Assembly: GCA_023388355.1 (NCBI GenBank)
Contig: JAEWGI010000053.1
Coordinates: 1-64,000, forward strand
Origin: Pseudomonadota bacterium
GTDB taxonomy: Bacteria; Pseudomonadota; Gammaproteobacteria; Xanthomonadales; Xanthomonadaceae
Length of the DNA stretch: 64,000 nucleotides
Reading direction: 5' to 3'
In this document: positions 1 to 10,491 of the stretch, in pieces
How positions within the stretch are numbered: position 1 is the first letter of the stretch
Layout: each line of letters opens with the position of its first letter
Notes under the pieces: model-generated
Database searches by the model: none
Told to the model about the DNA's origin: nothing
The model's input: only the letters and a program-made list of their open reading frames with translations
Program-made: the position numbers and the translations under genes

Positions 1-2
1 CG

Positions 3-95
3 CGCCCGCGCGCACGGCACCAGTTCCAGTCGCCCCTGGTGGTCTACAACGAGCATCTGAAACTTGCTGAGATCGGTGCAGGCATAATTCACTGA
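3..95 (+). CDS. Possible C-terminal end of a gene cut by the window edge
   Basis: One frame is open from the window edge and closes with TGA at 93-95. It encodes about 30 residues, including the run SPLVVYNEHLKLAEIG, and its base composition is GC-rich like the core genome. I do not recognise the family. It may be the tail of the gene upstream of the accessory patch, or chance. It slightly overlaps the start of the remnant at 88-246, so a recombination junction near base 90 is possible. Confidence 0.25.
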   Translation, partial: RPRARHQFQSPLVVYNEHLKLAEIGAGIIH

Positions 96-246
96 CGACT
101 GTTGCACCTCGACCTTGAAACCACCCAATAAAAGCGGTGAAGCCTATTCTGTGTATGCAGGGTCAGAAGCGATCGCGGACAGAATTACATATGCGATGAA
201 CTTTCTGATGCAGCACCGTGACACCACTGCCGCAACAGGGTTCTGA
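88..246 (+). pseudogene. 3' remnant of a paralogue of the exported protein at 3177-3758
   Basis: The frame ending in TGA at 244-246 is open only back to 88, just after a TAA at 85-87, and has no start codon. Its last 32 residues align without gaps to the last 32 of the exported protein at 3177-3758, with 14 identities, including a shared YAM-FL segment and the shared terminal residues TGF. I read it as a 5'-truncated copy of that gene. It ends 54 bases before the hydrolase start, so the remnant, hydrolase and intact copy form a partial duplication. The function of the family is unknown to me. Confidence 0.6.
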
Positions 247-300
247 ATCGGCCTCACAAGGTTTCCTTGGAGCTTGTCTTTCAACTATCAGGATGACAGT

Positions 301-1785
301 GTGAAAAGCTTTGACGAGAACACGCATGCCGTGCATCTGGCGAATGGAAAGCTGCAGAATAATAATCTGAAGGCGGTCGTCCGGCATGCGTTGGATGTCG
401 GGAAGCCGCATGGAACACTGATACAGATTCATGGTGGCTTGGTGAGCCACAAGGCTGGGGTGAGAACAGCCGAAAAACTGTACGGTAAGTACTCCGCCGT
501 CACAAATCCTGTATTTTTCATATGGGAGACGGGTGCCTTTAATGCCCCATTTAATAATCTGATCGAGATAATATGTGAAGTTGCAAAAAAGAAGCTGTTC
601 AACAAGGTGTCGGAAAAAGCGAGAACATTGATTGACGCCAGCTTTGATGGCGGGCAGGCCTATTTCCTGGGAGTTGGGTCAATTGGAGAAGATGGTCTAA
701 TCTCGCGGAAGCAGCTTGAGGCGGAGCTTAAGGCAGATCCCGAGTTTGAAGAGGCAATGGAACAGGCCCGCGACGAGTACGTTCTCAGGCAGGCGGAGAT
801 CCTCGCCATGAGGAACGCGAAGTTGGGTACGGGCGCTCCCTCCGAACCGTCGATAGTCTATGCCGCAATCGTCAGCGATTCCACAGCAGGAGAGCTGTTT
901 CCTGCGTCCGCAGCGAGCAAGTCGGCACTGTTTCCAGGATTCAACTGGTGGAATCTTGCCGGAAAGATAATCAAAGTCGTGAACAGTGTTCTTGCCAGAA
1001 GAAGGTCTGGCCGGTCACGTCAAGATCAGTGGCGCTGGAGCATTACCGAAGACGTCCTTCGCGAATTCTACATTGGTTCTATCGGCGAAACAGGTTGGTG
1101 GCGACCCATAAAGAAGGACGCTGCAGATGCATTTCGTGATGATGCCGCTGGCGGCACGCAATTCCTGAAAGAGCTAAACAAGCAGATTCTCGCCAGGGGC
1201 ATCACTCCAAGGATTACTTTGGTTGGTCATAGCGCAGGCTCGATCTTCATATGCGAACTGTTGAACAAGGCAATGGAGATAATGCCGAATCTGAGGTTTG
1301 ATGTTATCTTCCAGGCGCCTGCCGCGACATGTCAGCAATTCGCCAGAACTATTCGTGCCAGTTCTGGTGGCGCAGGCGGCTCGGATCAGATAAGACGGTT
1401 CAGGCAACTGGGGATGTTGGATTCCGATGAGGCTGCAGAAGTTATGAGTCCGTTACTCCAGCATGTCTATCACGGGTCACTTCTTTACTTCGTTTCCAAC
1501 GTCCTTGAAGGTGGTCACGACGTTCCTCTGATCGGCATGCAGCGCTTCTTTAGCGGGGGCGGCGAGCGATACGGTAAGGATGAGGCTTCCTCGATTGAAG
1601 AATGCAAAGCATTCTATGAATTCCATGGGGGCGGCTTGGAATGGATCGGAAAAGGTGATTGTCCTGACTTAGAAGGCCCTCTCGCACACGAGTACTTCGA
1701 TGATGGCGAAACTGTGATCAAAAAGGTTATCAGGATTCTTGCGGAAGATTCCGATGCCGACGCGCTGCTTGAGGAGGGGTCGTAG
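301..1785 (+). CDS. Alpha/beta-hydrolase fold protein with GHSAG nucleophile, possible lipase-type effector
   Basis: About 494 residues. The clearest motif is GHSAG, encoded at 1225-1239 and preceded by a hydrophobic strand, which is the nucleophile elbow of alpha/beta-hydrolases (serine near residue 311). An IHGG segment near the N-terminus fits an oxyanion-loop motif, and a later GGHDVPLIG segment is a candidate for the catalytic histidine. No signal peptide or clear membrane segment is seen. GTG at 301 was chosen because AGGA at 290-293 sits seven bases upstream; an in-frame TTG at 274 lacks a usable site. Base composition is well below the core: bases 541-600 contain only 20 G+C. It lies between a broken and an intact copy of a small exported protein, an arrangement that recalls secreted lipase/immunity pairs. 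That role is inference; an ordinary esterase is the alternative. Confidence 0.7.
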   Translation: MKSFDENTHAVHLANGKLQNNNLKAVVRHALDVGKPHGTLIQIHGGLVSHKAGVRTAEKLYGKYSAVTNPVFFIWETGAFNAPFNNLIEIICEVAKKKLFNKVSEKARTLIDASFDGGQAYFLGVGSIGEDGLISRKQLEAELKADPEFEEAMEQARDEYVLRQAEILAMRNAKLGTGAPSEPSIVYAAIVSDSTAGELFPASAASKSALFPGFNWWNLAGKIIKVVNSVLARRRSGRSRQDQWRWSITEDVLREFYIGSIGETGWWRPIKKDAADAFRDDAAGGTQFLKELNKQILARGITPRITLVGHSAGSIFICELLNKAMEIMPNLRFDVIFQAPAATCQQFARTIRASSGGAGGSDQIRRFRQLGMLDSDEAAEVMSPLLQHVYHGSLLYFVSNVLEGGHDVPLIGMQRFFSGGGERYGKDEASSIEECKAFYEFHGGGLEWIGKGDCPDLEGPLAHEYFDDGETVIKKVIRILAEDSDADALLEEGS

Positions 1786-2091
1786 TGGGTTGCCTGCTTC
1801 TCGTATAAGAGATGGCCGACGATTGGCGCGATTTCGTAGTTGCCTGTTCCATGGGCTTCCGATGGCTGGTAGTTGCTTTAACGTGAAGAAGCTGTTTGAC
1901 GATAGGGCGCCGGCTTCCTGATGGCTGTAGAAACTGCCTGCGGTAGTGTCACTGTCTCAGGCGGACGAGGCTGTTGGTGGTGTGCGATGATGCTCGTACT
2001 TTGCGGAAAGCGCGCTCATGGCCTTTGAATACGATGTGAGTTCTCGACAACGAAGGTCCGAGGCTGGTGGTGCTGTTAGCTGGAGTTTGTG
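1786..2091 (+). other. Non-coding stretch in the accessory patch
   Basis: I see no convincing gene here. A 24-codon frame begins with an ATG near 1813 but has no family resemblance, and the minus-strand frame across 1949-2170 has no recognisable motif. Composition is intermediate between the patch and the core. It may be decayed coding DNA. Confidence 0.4.
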
Positions 2092-2838
2092 ATGAACTTT
2101 GAGAAGTTGGCGCTTGTATCATTCTGTTCGACGTGGGGCTCGAAGGTGCGTGTTGGGCTACGGGTGGCATGTACTATGTCTCTTCTCGCCACTACTGCGA
2201 CGAGTAGCGCGCAACTCCATTATTGCTCCGCTTGCTTGCATCCAAGTAGGTCTGGTGGCTGCTCCTCTGTCTCGGAAGATCAGTACTTCGCCACGGTCGT
2301 CGAGAGAGGGTGTCACGTTGAAGATGAGTTCAAGCTGCGCTTCAACGAGTGGAAGAAGGGCTATGACCTGAAGGCAGCACAAGAGCGCGCTGATCAGCAA
2401 CGCCGAGAGGCTGCGGTTGAGAAGGAAGTCCAGCGTCTTGGTTCACATCGTGCCGCAGAAGCCCGCCGGCTGGTGGAGATGCGCGAGGCCGCTGAGAAGG
2501 CGCGGGCTGGTCGCCAAGGTTTCTCGCCGATTGCTACAGAGAAGAAGGCCGATAGCCGGAACTGCCACATGGTTACCAAGAGTGGACCAATCAAGGTTCC
2601 TTTCAACTACGGTAGCAGACACGCCGCAGAGTCGGCACTCCGTTACGATGCGGGCGCAAACTGCCGAAGTCCCATCGGTAACGCGGCTATCCTTTCTAGT
2701 CTGGAGTGCAATTCCACCGAGGGTCGTGGCGTAATCAGCGGGCGACTACAAGTGTTCTGGCGTTGCAGTGGAAGCTTCCAATGTTCCATGCCGCACGAGG
2801 TTTGTGAAGGCAAGTCTGCGCAGGGTAGTGTGCAGTGA
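2092..2838 (+). CDS. Uncharacterised exported cysteine-rich protein
   Basis: About 248 residues. I do not recognise the family. ATG at 2092 follows GGAG at 2082-2085 by six bases; an overlapping GTG lies at 2089. A basic N-terminus leads into a hydrophobic stretch (VACTMSLLATTATSSAQ) that looks like a signal peptide cleaved after SSAQ. The mature part begins with a Cys-rich segment, followed by a charged, Glu/Arg/Ala-rich region (about residues 95-150) likely to be coiled coil, and then a C-terminal domain with several more cysteines, which suggests disulfides in the periplasm. It lies in the low-GC patch between the hydrolase and the transposase relic. A partner or inhibitor of the hydrolase is possible but not shown. 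Confidence 0.55.
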   Translation: MNFEKLALVSFCSTWGSKVRVGLRVACTMSLLATTATSSAQLHYCSACLHPSRSGGCSSVSEDQYFATVVERGCHVEDEFKLRFNEWKKGYDLKAAQERADQQRREAAVEKEVQRLGSHRAAEARRLVEMREAAEKARAGRQGFSPIATEKKADSRNCHMVTKSGPIKVPFNYGSRHAAESALRYDAGANCRSPIGNAAILSSLECNSTEGRGVISGRLQVFWRCSGSFQCSMPHEVCEGKSAQGSVQ

Positions 2839-2851
2839 TGTTGGTCAACAG

Positions 2852-3146
2852 ATGATCGAGGCACAGCCAAAAGTGCCGATCGGTAGCAGCGCGTTCGATA
2901 GCAACGACCTGGACGACGATCTGGACGGCAAGGGCATCAAGGTGGTCTCGCTACATGGCAGGAACCGGAAGAAGCCGAAGTCGGATGGAAGGGAGTTGCA
3001 TCGGCACAAGCGCCGCTGAATCGTTAAGCGCTTCTTCGCATAGATTAAACACAAGCGTTGGCGTTGAGCCGCTGGGAGTTCCATGCCGAGAGTTTCCTCA
3101 GTTCGTTCAGGACTCTGCAGTCCTTCTGCTGCTCAGGAAATTTTGA
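2852..3146 (+). pseudogene. Decayed IS5-type transposase, C-terminal part
   Basis: The frame from 2852 encodes a segment resembling the end of IS5-family DDE transposases: an AFDSNDLDD strand-loop, then a GIKVVSLHGRNRKKPKSDGR stretch and the basic RHKRR. It is interrupted by TGA at 3017-3019 and TAG at 3041-3043, both where the family usually has Trp. After a frame change the segment RWEFHAESFL appears (from 3070), and after another the terminal FVQDSAVLLLLRKF ends in TGA at 3144-3146. Two in-frame stops and two frameshifts make it non-functional. The N-terminal half is missing and I could not place inverted repeats. It shows that mobile DNA once entered this patch. Confidence 0.8.
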
Positions 3147-3176
3147 GATAGGTTCCAGTCAACACAGGAGGGAGAT

Positions 3177-3758
3177 GTGAGATCAAGTTTCTTGATTTTG
3201 CCGCTGGCATTGCTAGGCGGGAACGTGATTGCGCAGGAGCAAACTGCTGAGGGGGCTCAAATGTTTCTGAGTGCGACTTTGCCGGGCAACGGATATGTCC
3301 CGGCGATGTTCTCTTCGGTGATTGAGTCTTGGGATAATAGCGTGCCGGAGTATTGGAGGTACCGCTTTACAGGGACGAGTAAAATAATGGAAGTTCGTAG
3401 TCCTGATCGTTGTCGAACTGTTATTAGTTTTGATCCATCCGGCCTTTTCGTGGAGGTTAACACGAATGAGGCAGCGGGCTGGACCGGGTGGCGCAGAAGG
3501 TCTGAAGATCGATCTGAAGCATTATCCCAGGGGAGCTATAAAGAAGGCTTGATGGGGGTTGTGGCATCTGATATCTCGTGGGATAACGTGATTGAAGTGA
3601 AGACGTCGAACTCCGGGAGTGACGTGCTTGTTGTTCATAACGGACTTGAGAAGCCCACCCTTGTGCGCGTCGGCGCAAAGGACATGGCAGCACGAGTCGC
3701 GTATGCAATGGAGTTTTTGAAGATCAGTTGTGACAAGGCCGCAGGCACGGGTTTTTGA
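3177..3758 (+). CDS. Uncharacterised exported protein, intact copy of the remnant at 88-246
   Basis: 193 residues. GTG at 3177 is preceded by a strong AGGAGGG site. The N-terminus (MRSSFLILPLALLGGNVIAQ) is a clear Sec signal peptide, so the product should be periplasmic. The mature domain is rich in Trp and beta-strand-like segments and ends in an amphipathic YAMEFL helix. Its last 32 residues match the 5' remnant at 14 positions. I do not recognise the family. Because a duplicated exported protein flanks a putative lipase, a periplasmic immunity protein is a reasonable hypothesis. The gene shares the lower GC of the patch. Confidence 0.65.
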   Translation: MRSSFLILPLALLGGNVIAQEQTAEGAQMFLSATLPGNGYVPAMFSSVIESWDNSVPEYWRYRFTGTSKIMEVRSPDRCRTVISFDPSGLFVEVNTNEAAGWTGWRRRSEDRSEALSQGSYKEGLMGVVASDISWDNVIEVKTSNSGSDVLVVHNGLEKPTLVRVGAKDMAARVAYAMEFLKISCDKAAGTGF

Positions 3759-4056
3759 GCAGTGATTAGATCGGTGTTCCTGTGTGCTATCGAATGGACG
3801 CAGGTTGCCGGGGTTTTCCGCAGCGGCAGTGATGTCAGGAGAATTGGCGTCGAACCAAGGTGTTCCTCGTGTCTCCCTCCGAGCCAACTGCCGCTTGGAT
3901 GGAGTGTTCGAGGAGTTTCTCCGGCTCGGTTTGATCCAGCGTTGTCGATTGAATCCTGAGGTTGGTTCGGCCTGTTCGGCGGTTCAAGCATCGCGGAAAG
4001 GACTGATGTAAGCATGCAGATCTGCGCTGTTTGTAGAGCCGTTGATGCGGGGCTTA
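3759..4056 (+). other. Intergenic stretch at the end of the accessory patch
   Basis: No supported gene. A 59-codon frame runs from ATG 3832 to TAA 4009-4011 (core segment LDGVFEEFLRLGLIQ), but I see no ribosome-binding site or known family. Composition rises towards the core genome across this stretch, so it probably contains the right boundary of the patch. Confidence 0.35.
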
Positions 4057-4476
4057 TCACCAGCCGGCGCATCGCGCCTCGTCGGCGATCTGCCGCTCCA
4101 AAGCAACGATCCTGCGCAGTACGCTGCTTCGGAACCTGGCTTGCTTCACCCACGTCGGCAGCCGGCTGAGCCAGTGGCTGTTGGGGCCATGGCCGGTGCC
4201 GCGGATTTCGCTGAGCCGGCGCGTGGACGGCAGCGGTCGCTGCGACAGGACGTGGATGAGGTGTCGCAATTGGGCGGGGGAGGAGAAACGCAGCACCACG
4301 TCGCGTACTTCCACGCACAGCACGGGATAGCCCTTGCCGGTGATCTTCCGCGGAGGCGCGGGGAGGAAGGCGTCGGCATGCAGCCAGTGCTTGCCGTCCT
4401 GTTCGATGTGCACCCAGTAGGCCATCGGCGCCAGCCGCCAGTCGCTGTCGTACTCGAACCAGTGTTTCAGGGCCAT
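4057..4476 (-). CDS. Conserved hypothetical protein
   Basis: 139 residues, starting with MALKHWFEYDSDW. ATG at 4476 has GGGAGG about six bases upstream on the minus strand. There is no signal peptide or membrane segment. The protein has an N-terminal half rich in aromatic residues and beta strands and a basic helical C-terminus (RSSVLRRIVALERQI). I do not recognise a function. It is transcribed away from the secreted protein at 4542 and the 65 bases between them must carry both start regions. High GC and regular codon use put it in the core genome. Confidence 0.65.
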   Translation of the reverse strand: MALKHWFEYDSDWRLAPMAYWVHIEQDGKHWLHADAFLPAPPRKITGKGYPVLCVEVRDVVLRFSSPAQLRHLIHVLSQRPLPSTRRLSEIRGTGHGPNSHWLSRLPTWVKQARFRSSVLRRIVALERQIADEARCAGW

Positions 4477-4541
4477 GGCGCGCCTCCCGTGGGGCGGACC
4501 ATGATAGGCATACGCGGGCAGAAGACTGGAGGAGGGCGGCA

Positions 4542-5096
4542 ATGAGGCGATGGCGCTGGTGGGTGGCAGTTGCGGGGCTGCTGGTTCTGGGCGTGGCACA
4601 TGCCGATTCGTGGGTGCGGCCGGAACTGAAGGTGGTCGCCAGCGAGAGCGGCGAGTACCTCGCGCGCATCGTTCCCGGCGACCGCAAGGTCCACGCGCGG
4701 GCGCTGCTGTACCGCTACGACGCGGAGCAGGACGGCTACCGGAAGCTGTCTGACTATGAGCTGCGGGACCCCTGGGCACCGGTCGACGTGCTGTTGGCCG
4801 GCGACGGCGGCCTGGTGACGCTCGACGCCTGGGCCGCGATGGGCAAGGGAGCGGTGGTGCGGGTCTACAACGTTGACGGGGAGTTGCGCTTCGGCCACTC
4901 CCTACCTGATCTGGTCGGCGAGGATTCGTCTTCGGCGCCGGCTTCGGTATCCTCCGTGTGGTGGCGTTGTGGCAAGCCGATCCTGATCGAGGGTGATGCA
5001 GCCCTGCGTGTGGTCACCTGGGATGAAGGAGAGTTGCGAGTAAGCCTGGTTGACGGCGCCGCGCAGTATCAACCGGGGCAGGGACGCTGCCGGTGA
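4542..5096 (+). CDS. Uncharacterised exported protein
   Basis: 184 residues. ATG at 4542 follows a GGAGGAGGG site. The N-terminus MRRWRWWVAVAGLLVLGVAHA is a typical signal peptide, so the product is probably periplasmic. The mature part reads as repeated beta strands with scattered Trp and Asp, and two cysteines (WWRCGKP and the penultimate residue) could form a disulfide. I do not recognise a family or function. It is divergent from the gene at 4057-4476. Downstream is the promoter of the metY operon. Confidence 0.6.
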   Translation: MRRWRWWVAVAGLLVLGVAHADSWVRPELKVVASESGEYLARIVPGDRKVHARALLYRYDAEQDGYRKLSDYELRDPWAPVDVLLAGDGGLVTLDAWAAMGKGAVVRVYNVDGELRFGHSLPDLVGEDSSSAPASVSSVWWRCGKPILIEGDAALRVVTWDEGELRVSLVDGAAQYQPGQGRCR

Positions 5097-5203
5097 GTTG
5101 GGAGCTGGGCACGGGTGAGTACCGATCTCTGCAGGCGGGCAGAGCCGAGAGGCGCGCCCGGAGTGACGCGGAACGGGCAATTCCCTCGATTCAGTCACCG
5201 GGC

Positions 5204-5232
5204 TTGTCAAAGCCGCCCAACATCTTCATAAT
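5204..5232 (+). promoter_or_regulatory. Sigma-70-type promoter of the metY-rimP-nusA-infB cluster
   Basis: TTGTCA at 5204-5209 and CATAAT at 5227-5232 are separated by 17 bases; each matches the consensus at five of six positions. The -10 element ends 11 bases before the tRNA, so transcription would begin a few bases upstream of the mature 5' end. Confidence 0.75.
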
Positions 5233-5243
5233 TCCGCTTCTGA

Positions 5244-5320
5244 TGCGGGGTGGAGCAGTCTGGCAGCTCGTCGGGCTCATAACCCGAAGGTCGCAGGTTC
5301 AAATCCTGCCCCCGCTACCA
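5244..5320 (+). tRNA. metY: Initiator tRNA-fMet (CAU anticodon)
   Basis: 77 nucleotides with encoded CCA. The anticodon CAT is at 5278-5280 inside a stem with three consecutive G-C pairs, and the first base of the acceptor is unpaired (T opposite T). Both features are hallmarks of initiator tRNA. Placement just upstream of rimP-nusA-infB is the classic metY position, so the initiator tRNA and initiation factor IF-2 share a transcription unit. Confidence 0.97.
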
Positions 5321-5434
5321 GTTTCATCGGACCACCGGAGGCGCTGAAGCCTCCGGATGGTGCCGGGAAACCGGGCTTCATCGAGGTCACTGCTTGCCTC
5401 GATGCCGAAATCCGGCTTTGGCCGGACATTCAGG

Positions 5435-5466
5435 ACAAGGGGCCCGCTGGGCCCCTTGTTGTTTTT
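5435..5466 (+). terminator. Intrinsic terminator or attenuator between metY and rimP
   Basis: Two perfect 11-base arms (ACAAGGGGCCC and its complement) enclose the loop GCT and are followed by TGTTTTT. It would let metY be transcribed more than the downstream rimP-nusA-infB genes. No separate strong promoter for rimP is obvious after it, so regulated read-through is likely. Confidence 0.85.
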
Positions 5467-5497
5467 GAAGCTTGTGCAACGCGCTACGGACGAGGAC

Positions 5498-6079
5498 GTG
5501 ACCGACAAGGCGACACAGATCAGCAACCTGCTTGCACCCGCGGTGGAATCGCTGGGACTGCAGCTGCTGGGCACCGAATACCTGCCCTCGCCGGGCGGTG
5601 CGGTGCTGCGCCTGTACCTGGACGTGCCGGAGGCGGAGGCCGAGTCGCGCCACGTGACGATCGAGGACTGCGAGGCGGTGAGCCGCGAGGTGTCGGCGCA
5701 ACTCGACGTCGAGGATCCGATTTCCGGCCACTACACGCTGGAAGTCTCCTCGCCGGGCGTCGACCGGCCGCTGTTCGCGCCGGAGCAGTTCGCACGCTTC
5801 CTCGGCGAGCAGGCCAAGGTCGGGCTGAAGCTGCCGCAGGACGGGCGCCGCAGGCTGACCGGGACGATCATCGCGGTGGAGGACGGGTCGATCGTGTTCG
5901 AGGTCGACGGGCAGCCGTTGACGGTGGCGTTCGGGAACGTCGACAAGGCGCGGCTGGTCCCGGACTGGGCCGCGCTCGGGCTCGAGCCCGCCCGCGGTCG
6001 CGCGGGCGGCGATGCGCGGCCGGGCAAGCCGGGCAGCCGCAGGCCGGCGAAGAAGAAGCAGGCGGGGAACGGCGAGTAG
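5498..6079 (+). CDS. rimP: Ribosome maturation factor RimP
   Basis: 193 residues. RimP binds the free 30S subunit and helps its assembly, acting near S12. The N-terminal part ([19 protein letters not shown]) and the segment [21 protein letters not shown] are diagnostic of the family. The C-terminus is a Lys/Pro/Gly-rich tail, common in Xanthomonads. GTG at 5498 was chosen because it gives the expected N-terminus; an in-frame GTG at 5474 is an alternative. The frame stays open further upstream, but that part runs through the terminator hairpin and is not credible as coding. It precedes nusA by 118 bases. Confidence 0.93.
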   Translation: MTDKATQISNLLAPAVESLGLQLLGTEYLPSPGGAVLRLYLDVPEAEAESRHVTIEDCEAVSREVSAQLDVEDPISGHYTLEVSSPGVDRPLFAPEQFARFLGEQAKVGLKLPQDGRRRLTGTIIAVEDGSIVFEVDGQPLTVAFGNVDKARLVPDWAALGLEPARGRAGGDARPGKPGSRRPAKKKQAGNGE

Positions 6080-6197
6080 CGGTTTTTTTCTGGAGCCACG
6101 CCGGCGCGAACGATGCGCGGGGGCGGGGCGGCGGTACCGGCGGATGCGCCGGCACGGGATACGGGATCGAAACGGTTTTCAGAGGTCTTACTGAGAA

Positions 6198-7709
6198 ATG
6201 AGCAAGGAACTGTTGCTGGTGGTTGACGCGGTCGCCAACGAAAAAGGCGTGCCGGAATCCGTGATCCTGGAAGCGATCGAGGCCGCGCTGGCGACGGCGG
6301 CGAAGAAGCGCTATGCCGAGGAAGACGTGCTCACGCGCGTGTCGATCGACGCGAAGGACGGCAGTTACGAAACCTTCCGTCGCTGGGAGGTGGTGGCCGA
6401 CGACGTGGTGATGGAGTCGCCCGACCGCCAGATCCGGCTGATGGACGCGGTCGACGAGGTCGAGGGCGTCGAGGTTGGCGACTACATCGAGGAGCAGATC
6501 GAGAACGTCGACTTCGGGCGCATCGCCGCGCAGGCCGCCAAGCAGGTGATCGTGCAGCGCGTGCGCGAGGCCGAGCGCCAGCAGGTGGTCGATGCCTGGA
6601 AGGATCGCGTGGGCGAACTGGTGACCGGCGTGGTCAAGCGCGTGGAGCGCGGCAACGTCTACGTCGACCTGGGCGGCAACGCCGAAGCCTTCATTCCCAA
6701 GGACAAGGCGATCCCGCGCGACATCGTGCGCGCCGGCGACCGCATCCGCGGCTACCTGTTCGACGTGCGCAGCGAGCCGCGCGGCCCGCAGCTGTTCATC
6801 AGCCGCGCCGCGCCGGAATTCATGATGGAGCTGTTCAAGCTCGAGGTGCCGGAAGTCGGCCAGGGCCTGGTCGAGATCAAGGCCTGCGCGCGCGACCCCG
6901 GCGACCGCGCCAAGATCGCCGTGATCGCCTACGACAACCGCACCGACCCGATCGGCGCCTGCATCGGCATGCGTGGTTCGCGCGTGCAGGCGGTGAGCAA
7001 CGAACTCAACGGCGAGCGCGTGGACATCGTGCTGTGGTCGGACAACCCGGCCCAGTTCGTGATCAACGCAATGGCGCCGGCCGAGGTGCAGTCGATCGTG
7101 GTCGACGAGGACAAGCACTCGATGGACCTGGCGGTGGCCGAGGACAAGCTGGCGCAGGCGATCGGCAAGGGCGGCCAGAACGTGCGCCTCGCCAGCCGCC
7201 TCTCGGGCTGGCAGCTCAACGTGATGACCCAGGACCAGGTGGCCGCGAAGTCGGAGGCCGAGCAGGCCGCGGCGCGCGCGCTGTTCCAGGAAAAGCTCGA
7301 GGTCGACGAGGAAATCGCCGGCATCCTGGTGGCCGAAGGCTTCAACACGGTCGAGGAAATCGCCTACGTGCCGGTCGGCGAGCTGCTGGCGGTGGAGGGC
7401 TTCGACGAGGACATCGTCGAGGAGCTTCGCGCCCGCGCCCGCGACGCGCTGCTCAACGACGCGCTGGCGGTGGAGGAAGAGCTCGACGAGAACGCGCCCG
7501 CCGAGGATCTGCTGGCGCTGGAGGGCATGGACGACGAGACCGCCTACGCGCTGGCCTCGCACGGCGTGCGCACCAGCGAGGGCCTGTCCGACCTGGGCGC
7601 GGACGAAGTGGTGGAATTCGGCATCGACGGCCTCGATGAGGAACGCGCCGCGACGCTGATCCTGGCCGCGCGTGCGGAGGAAATCGCCCGTCTGGAGCGG
7701 GGCGCGTGA
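6198..7709 (+). CDS. nusA: Transcription termination/antitermination protein NusA
   Basis: 503 residues. NusA binds RNA polymerase and modulates pausing, termination and antitermination. Visible domains in order: N-terminal RNA-polymerase-binding domain starting MSKELLLVVDAVANEKGVP, an S1 domain (VKRVERGNVYVDLGGNAEAF, about residues 140-160), two KH domains with GACIGMRGSRV and AIGKGGQNVRLAS, and two acidic C-terminal repeats (about 365-500) like those that contact the alpha subunit. Length is normal. ATG 6198 follows an AGAGGT-like site. It is between rimP and infB, as in most proteobacteria. Confidence 0.97.
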   Translation: MSKELLLVVDAVANEKGVPESVILEAIEAALATAAKKRYAEEDVLTRVSIDAKDGSYETFRRWEVVADDVVMESPDRQIRLMDAVDEVEGVEVGDYIEEQIENVDFGRIAAQAAKQVIVQRVREAERQQVVDAWKDRVGELVTGVVKRVERGNVYVDLGGNAEAFIPKDKAIPRDIVRAGDRIRGYLFDVRSEPRGPQLFISRAAPEFMMELFKLEVPEVGQGLVEIKACARDPGDRAKIAVIAYDNRTDPIGACIGMRGSRVQAVSNELNGERVDIVLWSDNPAQFVINAMAPAEVQSIVVDEDKHSMDLAVAEDKLAQAIGKGGQNVRLASRLSGWQLNVMTQDQVAAKSEAEQAAARALFQEKLEVDEEIAGILVAEGFNTVEEIAYVPVGELLAVEGFDEDIVEELRARARDALLNDALAVEEELDENAPAEDLLALEGMDDETAYALASHGVRTSEGLSDLGADEVVEFGIDGLDEERAATLILAARAEEIARLERGA

Positions 7710-7839
7710 GCGCCGCGGTGGCACGAACGGAGCGCGGCGCATGACCCCGCGATGAACGCCGCCCTGCATCGCTCAGGGCTTAGAATCCGCGTTTCCCTTG
7801 CTCCGCGCGAGGGGGCGCCAAACAGAGCATAGGAAACGA

Positions 7840-10446
<2,607 letters not shown>

Positions 10447-10491
10447 GGGAAGCCGGGACCCGGGTCCCGGCTCCCGCCCCCTGAGAAATCC

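Noticed and set aside
1786..2091. Small ORF of 24 codons starting near 1813
   Set aside because: No ribosome-binding site and no recognisable product.
5244..5320. metY as the integration site of the accessory patch
   Set aside because: Two core-like genes and the metY promoter lie between the patch and the tRNA, and no repeat of the tRNA 3' end was seen in the patch.
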